Source: Seminavis robusta
Lineage: Eukaryota; Bacillariophyta; Bacillariophyceae; Naviculales; Naviculaceae
Assembly (NCBI GenBank): GCA_903772945.1
Contig: CAICTM010000640.1
Location: 1 to 55,209 of the forward strand
DNA: 55,209 bases
Direction: 5' to 3'
This document shows positions 1 through 9,938 of the stretch, one piece after another. The position numbers were made by a program, and so were the translations under genes. A model generated the notes under the pieces. That model made no database searches and was not told the origin of the DNA. It worked only from the letters and a program-made list of their open reading frames with translations. Numbering within the stretch: position 1 is the first letter of the stretch; each line of letters starts with the position of its first letter.

Positions 1-1021
1 GAATCGTGATGAATCGTGATTAAAGTGATGAATTCATCATGCATCACGAGGGCTAGGATTATTCATCACGGGACTAGTGATGACCGGGATTCAGCATATT
101 ACGTACTTGCGGGACCTTGCAGGGGCGGATTTGCTACCTAGCTAGTGTGAATTCCCACTCTTCTTTGCTCAAGCCTGGCCCTCGCTGGCTTCTACATTAT
201 ACATGTAATCCACCTGGTCTACTAAAATCTAAAACCCCCTTGCACTACCGGTACATGTATCTAGTACCAGGTACTACGGTAGTATGCAAGCAATCGCTAT
301 AGCTAGCTAGCTATGCATACAGGTACGATTGTTTTAGTAGGAGTTGGTGGCGATCATTTTGCCTCATCACAACTGCGTGTAAATCCATTAGCTTGTTCAC
401 GCTGGCTTAAAGCTTCGTGCGAGTATGATCACACTCTGGCTATTAATATCAGTAATACTGTACTTTAGAATTTACAGTACCGGTACGCGGATTTAAAGTC
501 GCCACTTGAATTAAATCCTTCAATGTATGCGGATTTAAAGATGAAGTTCGTCGGGATTCAATAGAGCCTTCATTTTAACATCACGGTTCTCCCTCGATCC
601 AGGCGGGCCAAGTGGTACCACACTCGCGAATGTTGAATCTTTGCACTCTGTCTAGCTAGCAATCGCTATAGCGGTACCGCAGACAGAGATTCGATTGATG
701 TGACATTCAATGATTCGTTTGAGATTCAGCCTTCTATCTTGCATCTGCATCTTGGGACAAGATTCTACACATCCTACCCAAATTCTACATGATGAGGATG
801 CGGTTCCATTAGCCACAGACGGGATCTTTTGCAATCAGTACGTTTTCTACCACAGCCAAAGATCCAGGATGGTGGCTCGCAAGCTTCTTTGGATTTGGCT
901 GGCTGCCTGGGATCCGAGAAAGAAACAGCCATCCCTCTCATTCCTTCATTTTTTGCTGCTTTTAAAAATAAAATCTCGACCCTCTCAGATACAATTTGAT
1001 TGATTGATTGATCGATCCACC
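1..1021. other. Intergenic region and upstream region of the first gene
   Basis: No gene is seen here. The first 20 bases are two copies of a 10-base unit (GAATCGTGAT), followed by GTGATG/CATCAC inverted motifs to about position 80. A 12-base direct repeat, GCGGATTTAAAG, occurs near 487 and 529. The string GCAATCGCTATAGC occurs near 289 and 659. CTAG/TAGC-rich strings lie near 135, 300 and 650. An AT-rich, TATA-like tract at about 960-975 lies 50 to 60 bases before the ATG at 1022 and could be the core promoter. Confidence 0.5.
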
Positions 1022-4001
1022 ATGGTAGCGCAATTCCAGACAGCTTTGACCGCCGTCTTGGCTCTTTCGGGTGCTTCCCACGTATTGGGAAAGGGAGTAA
1101 GGGTGAGTACTTACTCAGTACCTATTTCGATGAGATGAGAAGCTGTACTATATATCTCACCATTTCATCATCTCTTGCTGTGTATACGTGCCGTTACTGT
1201 ACGGTAGTCCAACGGCCGCAAACTCCAAAATGTGTGTGTTGATCCAGGTCTTGACATTTCCATGAGTGAAAGCTTGATGGCCGTCATGTCTACCACTGGC
1301 ATGTGGGATGCCGTCATGGATGGCCTCGAGCAGTTTGCCACTGATGGCGTCTCTATTGGATCTTCCACGGCATTGCTGCCAGAGGCCAACGACGCCGCTG
1401 TCACCGGTGCCACCATTGAAGATGGACAGAGTGGTGATGTCAATTTCCCCCATGGAAACATAAAGCCACTGGCCACTGCCGGGGAACGATCCGTATGCCT
1501 CGAAAGTTATGGTTGGAAAATCACAGGAACGCCTGATGGTCTTGGCGCTTACCTCCCGAACGATGATACGGTCCGTGTCGTCGTGCAGTCCGAAGGATAC
1601 GGTCCGCTAAGATACGAATCGTAAGTACCGGTACCGTAAACCTGCCAGTTCGGTTGCATCCATGGTTCAATTCTTGTGCATTGCGCAGATGTTTCTGTAA
1701 CATTCTCACCACATAGTACATCTTGTTTCTTCTTGTTCCATGCAGATTCAAGTTTCCCGTCAATGATGGTGCAGCCACATTCGGCGGATCTCACATCCAG
1801 TACGTGGACTACGATCGTGAAAGCCTCTCCATGTTTATGAACAACGCCGATGCCGCCTCTACCATGGTGACTGGTGCCGGTGAAATGATTGAGAACGTTA
1901 TCAACCTCAAGGGAGAACCGGTCGGACGTCGTAATGGCGAGTCACCCACCAGCATGGGAGCTCACTTTGCCAACACGGATGCCAATGGGACCTATGCCAT
2001 GCTCAAGATGGTCGCCGAAGCAGACTGGTTCCTCCAAAGTTTGTGCTCTGCCCACTTGGAACAGCAACATCAGTGGGGTCCTGGAATTGGCCTGGAAGAT
2101 GACATCTTTCTTACCAGCGAGGAATGGAGCAACTATGCTCTGGACCAACTATTCGTGGGACTCTCGGTAAGGAAACTATGTCATACAATTGTGCTCGAGT
2201 CGGGTCAGCAGAGGCAAGCCATTAGTTTCACTCGGGCTAACTCAACCAGTCTCTTTCCCATCCATGTTTCTTCTACGTATGCACCTCAGGGCCATGCTTT
2301 GGACATTCAAACCAAGACTCTTTATGCTCTTGGAGGAATTACTCAAGGAGGATTCGAGAAAATCATTGAAGTCAACCCTCAAAACCCTGACTACATCATT
2401 TTGGCCATCTCGGGTTACAATGGTCCCTTTGACATTAACGACCACGTCCCTGACAAACTGTACCCAGAGAACATGATTGAGGCCCGCAATGTCGAATACG
2501 GACCCCGTGCGGACGGTAACAACTATACTTTTACCAAGGATATTGTCCCCTTCCGCATCTTTGTCGGTGTCAAGGGCAAACTCGAAGATGGTTCGGAAGC
2601 TCCTGCGGATGACTTTTTGGCCCGCAACGGTTTGAAGTATGGTCAAATGTACGGGTTTGCCATTGACATGCGCAACGACACGGGCGCTGTCGGACCCACT
2701 GCCGGAGAATGGCGTGATGCCTGGCACAAGACCGCAACCAATGGAGAAACGGTCCCCGGAAAGTGGATTGCTCAGCCGTGGCGCTGGGATGGAGAAGGTA
2801 CGAAGATGGAAATTGTAGAAGATGCTCCTTTTTCAAAGCTGGTGTCACTCACGTCTCTTGACTTCTTCATCTTCGTCTGCCTGCCTGCTGTGTTCCAGTT
2901 CGCAACTTTCAGCATGATGGGTCCTGGGACTACCAGAACCCACCTCCCGGCACCGAGGCTGGCTCCGAGTTGGAAGGCTACTATTGGTGGGTCAGCAACG
3001 GCATTGACAAGGGTGGCTGCAAGACGGAGCACATTACGGGAGATCCACGCCCCGACACCTCCGCCTTTATCCAAGGAAGTACCTGTGGTTACTTTGGCCA
3101 CCTGTACATCAATGATGTCGTGGAAGTGTTGGCTGTCGCGGGAGGTGAACTCCCCACGGTCTTTGATGGTTCCTACTACGTTTACCGTAAGTGCAAATCA
3201 TTGTTAGGCTGTGCTGGGTTGTTCTGTCATTCAAAAGAAGACAGACTCGAGGCTCACCGTTATTCATTCTGCATTTACACTCTTTCGATGACAGAGGGAG
3301 AAACCGATATTACAGAACAGGTTGTGTTGAATGGTGCTGGTCGATTGCCCGATGGTCGCAACGCCACTCGCAACTGGGACAATGCTGACCCCGAATCCAC
3401 CGGCAAGGTGACCTTTGAGGATGTGGATGGCTTGGAAGCTTTCCAGGCCGCGGACGGTAACATGTACTTGATGATTCAAGAAGATTCTGGCAACAAGTAT
3501 GGCGAACGCATGTTTATATCATCTCCCTTGGAACACGAAGATGACGGTGAGGACTTGACGTATTACTTTGTGGCCATGTCGGGCGGCAAGCAAAACTCGC
3601 GTCAAGTTGCCGGTGTAGGCGTCCCCGCCGGAGTGGCGTGTCACGATGGCGAAAAATTTAAGGCGGACGCGCACGAGTTTTCGGGTCTGTTTGATATGAG
3701 CGGATTGCTGCGCAAGAATGACGATGGAACTTGGGGAATGTCGGCCTCGGATACGGGCGTAGCCAAGCTTGCGAACAATGCCTTGGTGGATATCAATGAC
3801 AAGTACATTTTGGTGGGACTCCAGGCTGGAAATTTTGCGTGTGGTGTGATTGGTGCATTTCAGGCGGACCGTGGCGGTCAGTGGCTCTTGTATCAGCCAT
3901 CGATTCCTCACGGAGCTGTTCCCTCGGTCGAAGTGGTGCGTCAAGATTTCCCCCAAGAGGAATCCGAGGACGAAGAAACCGATGGCGATGGTGATGACTA
4001 A
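1022..4001 (+). CDS. Secreted protein, possibly PhoX/DUF839-like phosphatase (6 exons)
   Basis: I read six exons: 1022-1102, 1208-1620, 1746-2166, 2290-2797, 2899-3186 and 3295-4001. They give about 805 residues, and all five introns (101 to 125 bp) have GT-AG ends and matching phases. The third intron is a multiple of three with no stop, so it could be retained. The first exon is almost entirely a signal peptide ending near SHVLG, so the product is probably secreted. The motif GIGLEDDIFLTSEEW, followed by a block around GHALDIQTKTLYALGG, loosely recalls the LTCEE and following strand of bacterial PhoX alkaline phosphatases (DUF839). The tail is very acidic (residues EESEDEETDGDGDD). The PhoX call is tentative; the alternative is an unrelated secreted beta-propeller protein. 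The gene converges with the FAAL-type gene downstream. Confidence 0.6.
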
Positions 4002-4383
4002 GAAACCAGCCCAAGCTTCCAAGCAATCAAACTGTTCCGAAAATGCCTGGATCTGGAAGCTGCCGGAACGGTACGACTGAGGACTCAACTCGACTCGAGG
4101 AAAGCCCACAGCCAGAACAATAAGAGCCGATTCGTCTACAATGCCAACACAGTCTCACAATAGCTACTAAGCCTATAGGCCTTGTTATCACTAGCATAGC
4201 TGTCTCGGAAGCGATCTGTATCCGCTCGACAGGCTCCATTGATGGAGCGGCGTTTGTGCACTGCATCATGCATGCGGGAACTTTGATCTGTGGCCCAGCA
4301 CGAGAATAATCCACCTCCTCTAAACCCCTGTTTGGATACGTGTGATGTGCTTCTATACTGCTGACACTAATCTAAATTGAATG
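4002..4383. other. Convergent 3' intergenic region
   Basis: This is the 382 bp between two stop codons on opposite strands. I see no conserved element. It presumably holds the 3' ends of both neighbouring transcripts. Confidence 0.5.
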
Positions 4384-7300
4384 TTAGGAATGAAAGAAAA
4401 AAGAAGACCTAAGAAGATGCCATCTAGACTGGGACATCGAGCTGCTCAAATGAGGAGGAAGTGTCTTGCTTGCTGCTGCATTTATCTTCTTCATCATAAC
4501 ATGGCACTTCAACAGCACTTCTAAAGAAGAGCTTCCAGGGACCATGCTCTGAAGCAGGACCACAGATCCAGCAGAGGCATAGCAACCTGGATGCAACACC
4601 CCAGTCACTTGGGTGTCATCTAGGGTGAGCCCATTGGCATCGATAAAGTGTCCACTCACGTGCGAATCATCCACAATGGTGTTGCCCTGAAAGTGAAGCT
4701 TGCTGTACTCATAGAGGGAGTTGCCAAAGTACCAGAGCTCTCCTTGCACCGTTGCTCCCATCATGCGTGCATAGTAGGCAACATGGGTGTGCCTAGAGAA
4801 GAAAGACCAGCCAGTGCCTACTCCAAAGCCCAAATATGGTTGATGTATACTCCACAAAAGCTTTGCTGCAAAGGTCTTGGTAGATTCAGCATCACCACTT
4901 CAACAGCCTGGTCAAAAGAATCCAAACAAACAGCTGGAGGACAAAGGCTGCTGCCAAGCCAACAGCGATGATGGTAGAGGAGGAGCTAGTCAATAAGCAA
5001 CACCACCTCAATAGGCAGGGATGAGACTGGCAAAAATGACAACATTTAGTAGCAGTTGCAGGAATTCTGGAAGGATCATGTCCATGATCAGACTGGGTTG
5101 CCATGATTTTCCTGCTTGGTTCAACTCGGTGATGTTGTCCCTTACGTCAGACCTCGGAGGAATTTTGGATCTGATGATCTTGACTCCTGAATGGAGGTTG
5201 GAATTGTAGCCAACGCTGCTGTTGATGATCTCCATCTTGGAGTCTGCCTTCTGGTCCAGGTCAACAGTGCTAGTGGCCACAAAGGACTTGCGAATCTTGA
5301 CAAAGTCAACCTTGGAGGGGAAGAAGATTCGGTATGGGTTGCTGATGCAAGATGCCATGTCAACATCTAGGCCATGGAGGAACAGGATGATATGCCAGAG
5401 CTTTGTCTGGCCAAAGAATGGAGTCTGAGACCAAGAAGCAATACGGAAATGGAAGTCACACGCCCAGTTGGTTGCTTTGCGCCATAGTGAACCCTCATAC
5501 TCATCTGATGGATTTCGTTTCCCAATGAAAAACCACTTGAGAGCAATGCTAGGGATGAGGGCAAGGAAGGATGTGGCCGGGAAGAGCACAAGCCAATGCA
5601 GAATGGTAGCATAACGCCAAGAAGGCAAAATGACATTGAGGAAGGAATGAACCAGGTAGGAAAGTGCGAAGAAGTGGTATACTTCAATGATGGTCCAGGC
5701 TATTTTGAATGCATCCAAAAACACATCCTCCTGCCAGGATGGTTTCGCATGCTTGTAGGTCCCAGAGTTGTATGCTGGGATACCTTTGGCAAGGATTCCA
5801 GGTGGTAGTTCTGCACCCTCTTCCACAACAGACAGTTTTTCTACCTTGCTTCCATCACCAACAACAGAACCTGGGCTTGCCATGCCAGATACATGGCTGT
5901 TCTTGCCAACAATAATTGGTCTGAAGGTCATCTTGGGGCATGTGTCAGTCTGAGAGAACTTCCTGCACCTGATGGGGTGTGCAATAGTGGCACTGTCTCC
6001 CACCCTAACCAAATCACATTCACGGATGAAGGACTCAATCTTGGCAGTCCATGGCAGGTCTGCCCCAAGAAGCCAGTAAAAGATCCAAATGTACTTTGTT
6101 TCCACAATGAATGGCCCAACAAATGACTCCCAGATTTCCAAATGCCTGTCCACAAACCACCATCGCAAGTAGTCCTTTGACAAGAGGTCAAACTGCTGGG
6201 GTCGATACTTGCCAATGACGGCTGACTTGGAGAGCACCACAGCAAGAGAGAATGATAGGAGGAAAAGAGGGAAGACCAGAGGCAACACAAGCCAGAAGAT
6301 TGGGCGGCGGCACTCTCCCTCTCCAGTTGAATCACACTGCTCCATAGCCCAGGAAGTCAAGAAGTAGGATGGAGCTGTTGAAATCAACAGCAAGAGAATA
6401 ATTGCGACTGACCCCAGTGCTTGCAGGACACCAAGCACAGGTTTGGAGATCTTGGATCTTGATGTATTCCATTCGTACTCTTTGCTACCAACAGCATGCT
6501 TGGGGAAGCCTTGTGCCTCTGATGCCATCAGAAAGCTGGCAAGTTCTGATGGAGTAGGGTACAGCTGCTCAAAGTTGGAAGGTAGTGACACATGCAGCTC
6601 TTCCTCTACTTTGTTTCTGAGTTCGGCACTCTTGAGAGAGGTTATCCCATTCTCCATCCAAGTCTTGGATGCATCATCATCTGGCCCTAGGACAGATGAT
6701 AATACTGTGCTCCATCTTTTGGAAAAGTCATCTCCAAATCTGACAGTCTTCCCTTCTTTACGTTTTTCACATTTGATTGCTTCATCAAAAGGGTGATCGG
6801 CAGTTTCATCTTCATCCTGATCATCTTCAAGCAAAAACGCCTGGCTGTTACTAGCAACAGCAAAGCTCTCCCCAAGAGATGCATGTAGATAAGCCTCAAA
6901 TGGGGACATGTTGGTTTGCCGTTCATACTGGAGGAGTACAGAAGAACTTTTCCAGTCACCAGAAAGAGTAGTTTGCCGGATCAAAGCTCTCTTCAGCTTG
7001 CCAGATGTGGTCTTGGGGGTCACTCCAACCTTGAGAATAAGAACCTCACATACAGTTAGTCCATGCATTTGAGCAACATGATTGGATATCTTGACAGCAA
7101 GATGTTCATTCGCTGCCCTGTCAAAGTCCTTTCGAGCCTCAGCTGTGATTCCAACACCATCTTCTCCATGTTGGAAGGCTGTGGTTCTTCCAGGACGGAT
7201 AGCATCCCCAAAAGAGTCATCTATGGAAAGCTCAACATCCGTTGGATAGTAGTTCTTGCCGTTGATAATGATGACATCCTTGAGTCTTCCAGTGACATAG

Positions 7301-8720
7301 AGCTGTCCGTCAACAATCTTGCCCAAATCACCGGTGTGAAGCCAGCTCCCCTCATAATTTGGAAGCACATTGCCAAATGTGGAGGCTGTTAGCTCTTTCT
7401 GGCCATAGTAGCCGGCAGCAACTCGGGGTGACTGGGCCCAGATACTCCCAACGGCGCCATCTTTCACCTCCTTTCCATCATCAACAATCCGGAGCTTGAG
7501 AGTTTGTGAGTCCACCTCGCCACAGGAGACTAGGCCCTCCTCATCAGAGTAACCGGGTCCACCTGTGAGGTATACTACGGATTCAGCAAGGCCATAGATG
7601 TTGTAGACATGTTCAGGCTTGATAGAAAGGATATTTGCTACTGCTTCCACAACATGGCTCTGAGCAGGCTCACCACCAAACATGGCTCGCTTTACACAAC
7701 TCCAATCGGCATTTCTATTTGCCTGCTTCAAACGCTTGAGGAGCAACGCATATGCAAAGTTGGGGGCACATGTATGTGTTGCCTGGTAGTTTTCAATCAT
7801 GTCTGTCCACAGCAGAGGTCTTGCAATGAAGTCTAGAGGAGATGCCAGGACAAGGTGAAAGCCGCCATAAAGACAAGACATGAATCCTGCCACAAGTCCC
7901 ATGTCTGGATAACGAATCCCAGCAAAGCTGAGAATTGGAACACATCATGAACTGCTCATCATGTTGCAAACTTACCATGGTATTGAGGGACCCACAGTGC
8001 TGCCACAGAGGAGCAATTTGCATTTGTCATTTTGACTAAAGCCATGCAGTTTTCTGCTAGGTTCCGGTGACTGATCATGACTCCTTTGGGCCGGCCAGTG
8101 CTTCCAGATGTGTATTGGATAAAGCAGACATCATCTGGTTGGCCCACAAATGTTTCATGGCCTTTTGGCTTACCAAATATCTGTTTCTTATTTGGCAACT
8201 TGTCTGTGCCAATCCAGGTGACGCCAGTTTTGTAAAAGACCCCAGCAGCAGTCATGGCTGTGGCAAAGGTGTTAGTAGTCAGAGCGAACTTGGCTCCGGC
8301 ATCCTCCACAAATCCGCGGAATTTGGGTATGTCTGTTTTGAGCTGATTAGGATTGGGTGGGTAGATGGAGCAGGGAATCACTGAGATCTTCATGGCCCCA
8401 AACATGCCGGCCAAGAACTCTAGACCAAATGGATAAGCAACCATGACACGATCTCCTTTTTGGCACCCCAGCTTGAGGAGTCGAGCAGCCACAGCATTGG
8501 CCTCATCTTCTAGCTGCCGGAAGGTCAGCTTTCTTTGCTCCTGGCACTTGATGTCCACCCAAGTATAAACACCCTTGTCAGGAGTCACAGCTGAGTAGTG
8601 GGCCAAGGCCTCCAAAATTGTCGAGAAGGACTCCATTGTTCCTCCTTGTTGATTGCTTCCTTGTGGTTTGGTTCCTGTCTCACGACCCAAATCTTCCACG
8701 ACCGTTGAGATGAAGTTCAT
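4384..8720 (-). CDS. FAAL-type AMP ligase - carrier protein - Pls-like membrane acyltransferase
   Basis: Exon 1 is 8720-7976. A 71 bp intron (7975-7905) joins in phase inside WVPQYHDMGL, a motif typical of fatty acyl-AMP ligases. The ligase module (about residues 30-620) has YTSGSTGRPKGV for ATP binding, GLAESVVY, and LHTGDLG followed by GRLKDVIIINGKNYYP. A phosphopantetheine carrier domain follows, with the attachment serine in GITSLKSAEL (about residue 670). After that come several membrane helices and two left-handed beta-helix (hexapeptide-like) blocks, the arrangement of Pls/poly-lysine-synthetase-type proteins. The family activates a carboxylic acid as acyl-AMP, loads it on the carrier arm and passes it to a membrane-bound condensing domain; the substrate here is unknown. 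The frame is interrupted between about 5010 and 4905, while the C-terminal block (4857-4384) clearly belongs to the same protein. The length is about 1,370 to 1,420 residues, depending on how this break is resolved. Confidence 0.82.
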
Positions 8721-9115
8721 TTTCTAAAGACCTATAGATAGTTGTGGTAGTTGTGATAGAAGTTGTGGCTTGTTTGGAGGTTTGGAACTCACAAGCAGTC
8801 GGGACGATGCTGGACTGGTGTAGTCAAGTGAAAATCAGGGGCTTTCGACATGAAAATGAGAGGTTTGTGCTACAATGTATATGCTTGCATGAGCTTTTGG
8901 TTGAGAGTTGAGAGGCTTCGGAAAAGAATTCCTGGTTACTCAGTAGTTGATACCATACTCGGTATTTGACCTCGGCAGTCTTGCTGCCAGAGCCCTCAAC
9001 CCCTTTAATTGTTTTTCCTGCTACGGTGGTCCCTGCAGGTATAAGGGTAGGGTTAGAATACAAATAAGTCAGCAAAAACTAAATAAGTATCCTAGCTAGA
9101 GGATGGTGCAAACCA
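8721..9115. promoter_or_regulatory. Upstream region of the FAAL-type gene
   Basis: This is the non-coding stretch between the ATG of the ligase gene (minus strand) and the inverted-repeat element. No clear TATA box or operator-like motif is seen. A promoter is assumed only from its position. Confidence 0.3.
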
Positions 9116-9492
9116 GGACCGTCCGACGGTTTTCGCTCAGGTTTAAAAAAAACTCAAAATTTTGCAGTTGAAACATTCCCTTAAACATTCCCTTAAAACA
9201 TTCCCTTAAATCCTTAACATTCCCTTAACATTCCCTTAAATCAACATTCCCTTAACAACATTCCCTTAACGCTTCGAAACATTCCTTTAAGCCTTCATGT
9301 AAACCCCATAGAACATTCCCTTTAAAAAAATGAACATTCCCTTAAATAAACATTCCCTTAAAACATTCCTTTAAATCCTCAACATTCCCTTAACATTCCC
9401 TTAAAGCTTCAACATTCCCTTAACATTCCCTTAAAAACCAGAACCACGATTTGAGCAGTTTTTAAACCTGAGCAAAAACCGTCGGACGGTCC
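9116..9492. mobile_element. MITE-like element with terminal inverted repeats around a minisatellite
   Basis: The ends are inverted repeats of about 34 bp (9116-9149 and 9459-9492) that match with one visible mismatch. Both begin GGACCGTCCGACGGTTTT. Between them are 16 copies of a short unit close to AACATTCCCTTAA, with spacers of variable length (0 to about 20 bases) and a few CCTTT variants. There is no open reading frame. No convincing target-site duplication is visible: the left flank reads GCAAACCA and the right flank AGCTAAAG. The structure is that of a non-autonomous inverted-repeat transposon or foldback element. It lies about 450 bp from the remains of a DDE transposase, but I see no shared ends linking the two. 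Confidence 0.75.
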
Positions 9493-9938
9493 AGCTAAAG
9501 CTATTTACATCCTTCCGAGTAGGGGGCGAAAGCTATAACTAGTATTCTAGCTAGCTAGAGGTGTCTGCTTCTAGCTTGCTATGGGAATCTGCTTCTAGCT
9601 AGGGGGAATTAGCTTCTAGCTAGCTAAGCAAAAGTTAAGCACTAGCTAAGCACTACAGGTACTAGAATAAGGATAGTAGTGAGCCTTCGAAAATTTACAC
9701 GGATTTCTGAGAAACCGATAACATCGACCATGGCGTACCTTTTGCAGTTAAACCGACCAGTAACACCCTCCAACCAGTAACAGGAATCGTTAGTGATAGT
9801 AATGGTGATGGCCGATGAGTCTTCTTAATAGTCTTGTAGTGCTTTGTAGTTGTAGAAATCGATGTCGGAGTGTAGTGAGGAGGACGTCCGACGTCGCCGA
9901 AATTGGACATGCCATTGTAAAAGTGTCGATAGAGCTGT
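9493..9938. other. CTAG-rich spacer
   Basis: This is a non-coding spacer with repeated CTAGCTAG strings and three copies of a CTGCTTCTAG/TAGCTTCTAG-like string between 9550 and 9625. A similar group of strings lies on the other side of the transposase at about 12862-12906, so the element may be inserted in, or flanked by, older repeat sequence. Confidence 0.4.

Noticed and set aside
710..1003. 97-codon plus-strand frame upstream of the first gene
   Set aside because: It lies in the promoter region, covers the TATA-like tract, and shows no domain or link to the next exon.
2242..2727. 161-codon minus-strand open frame inside the first gene
   Set aside because: It is the antisense shadow of a well-supported exon on the plus strand and has no domain signal.
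8824..9075. 83-codon minus-strand frame upstream of the FAAL gene
   Set aside because: No plausible splice connection to the ligase start and no signal of its own.
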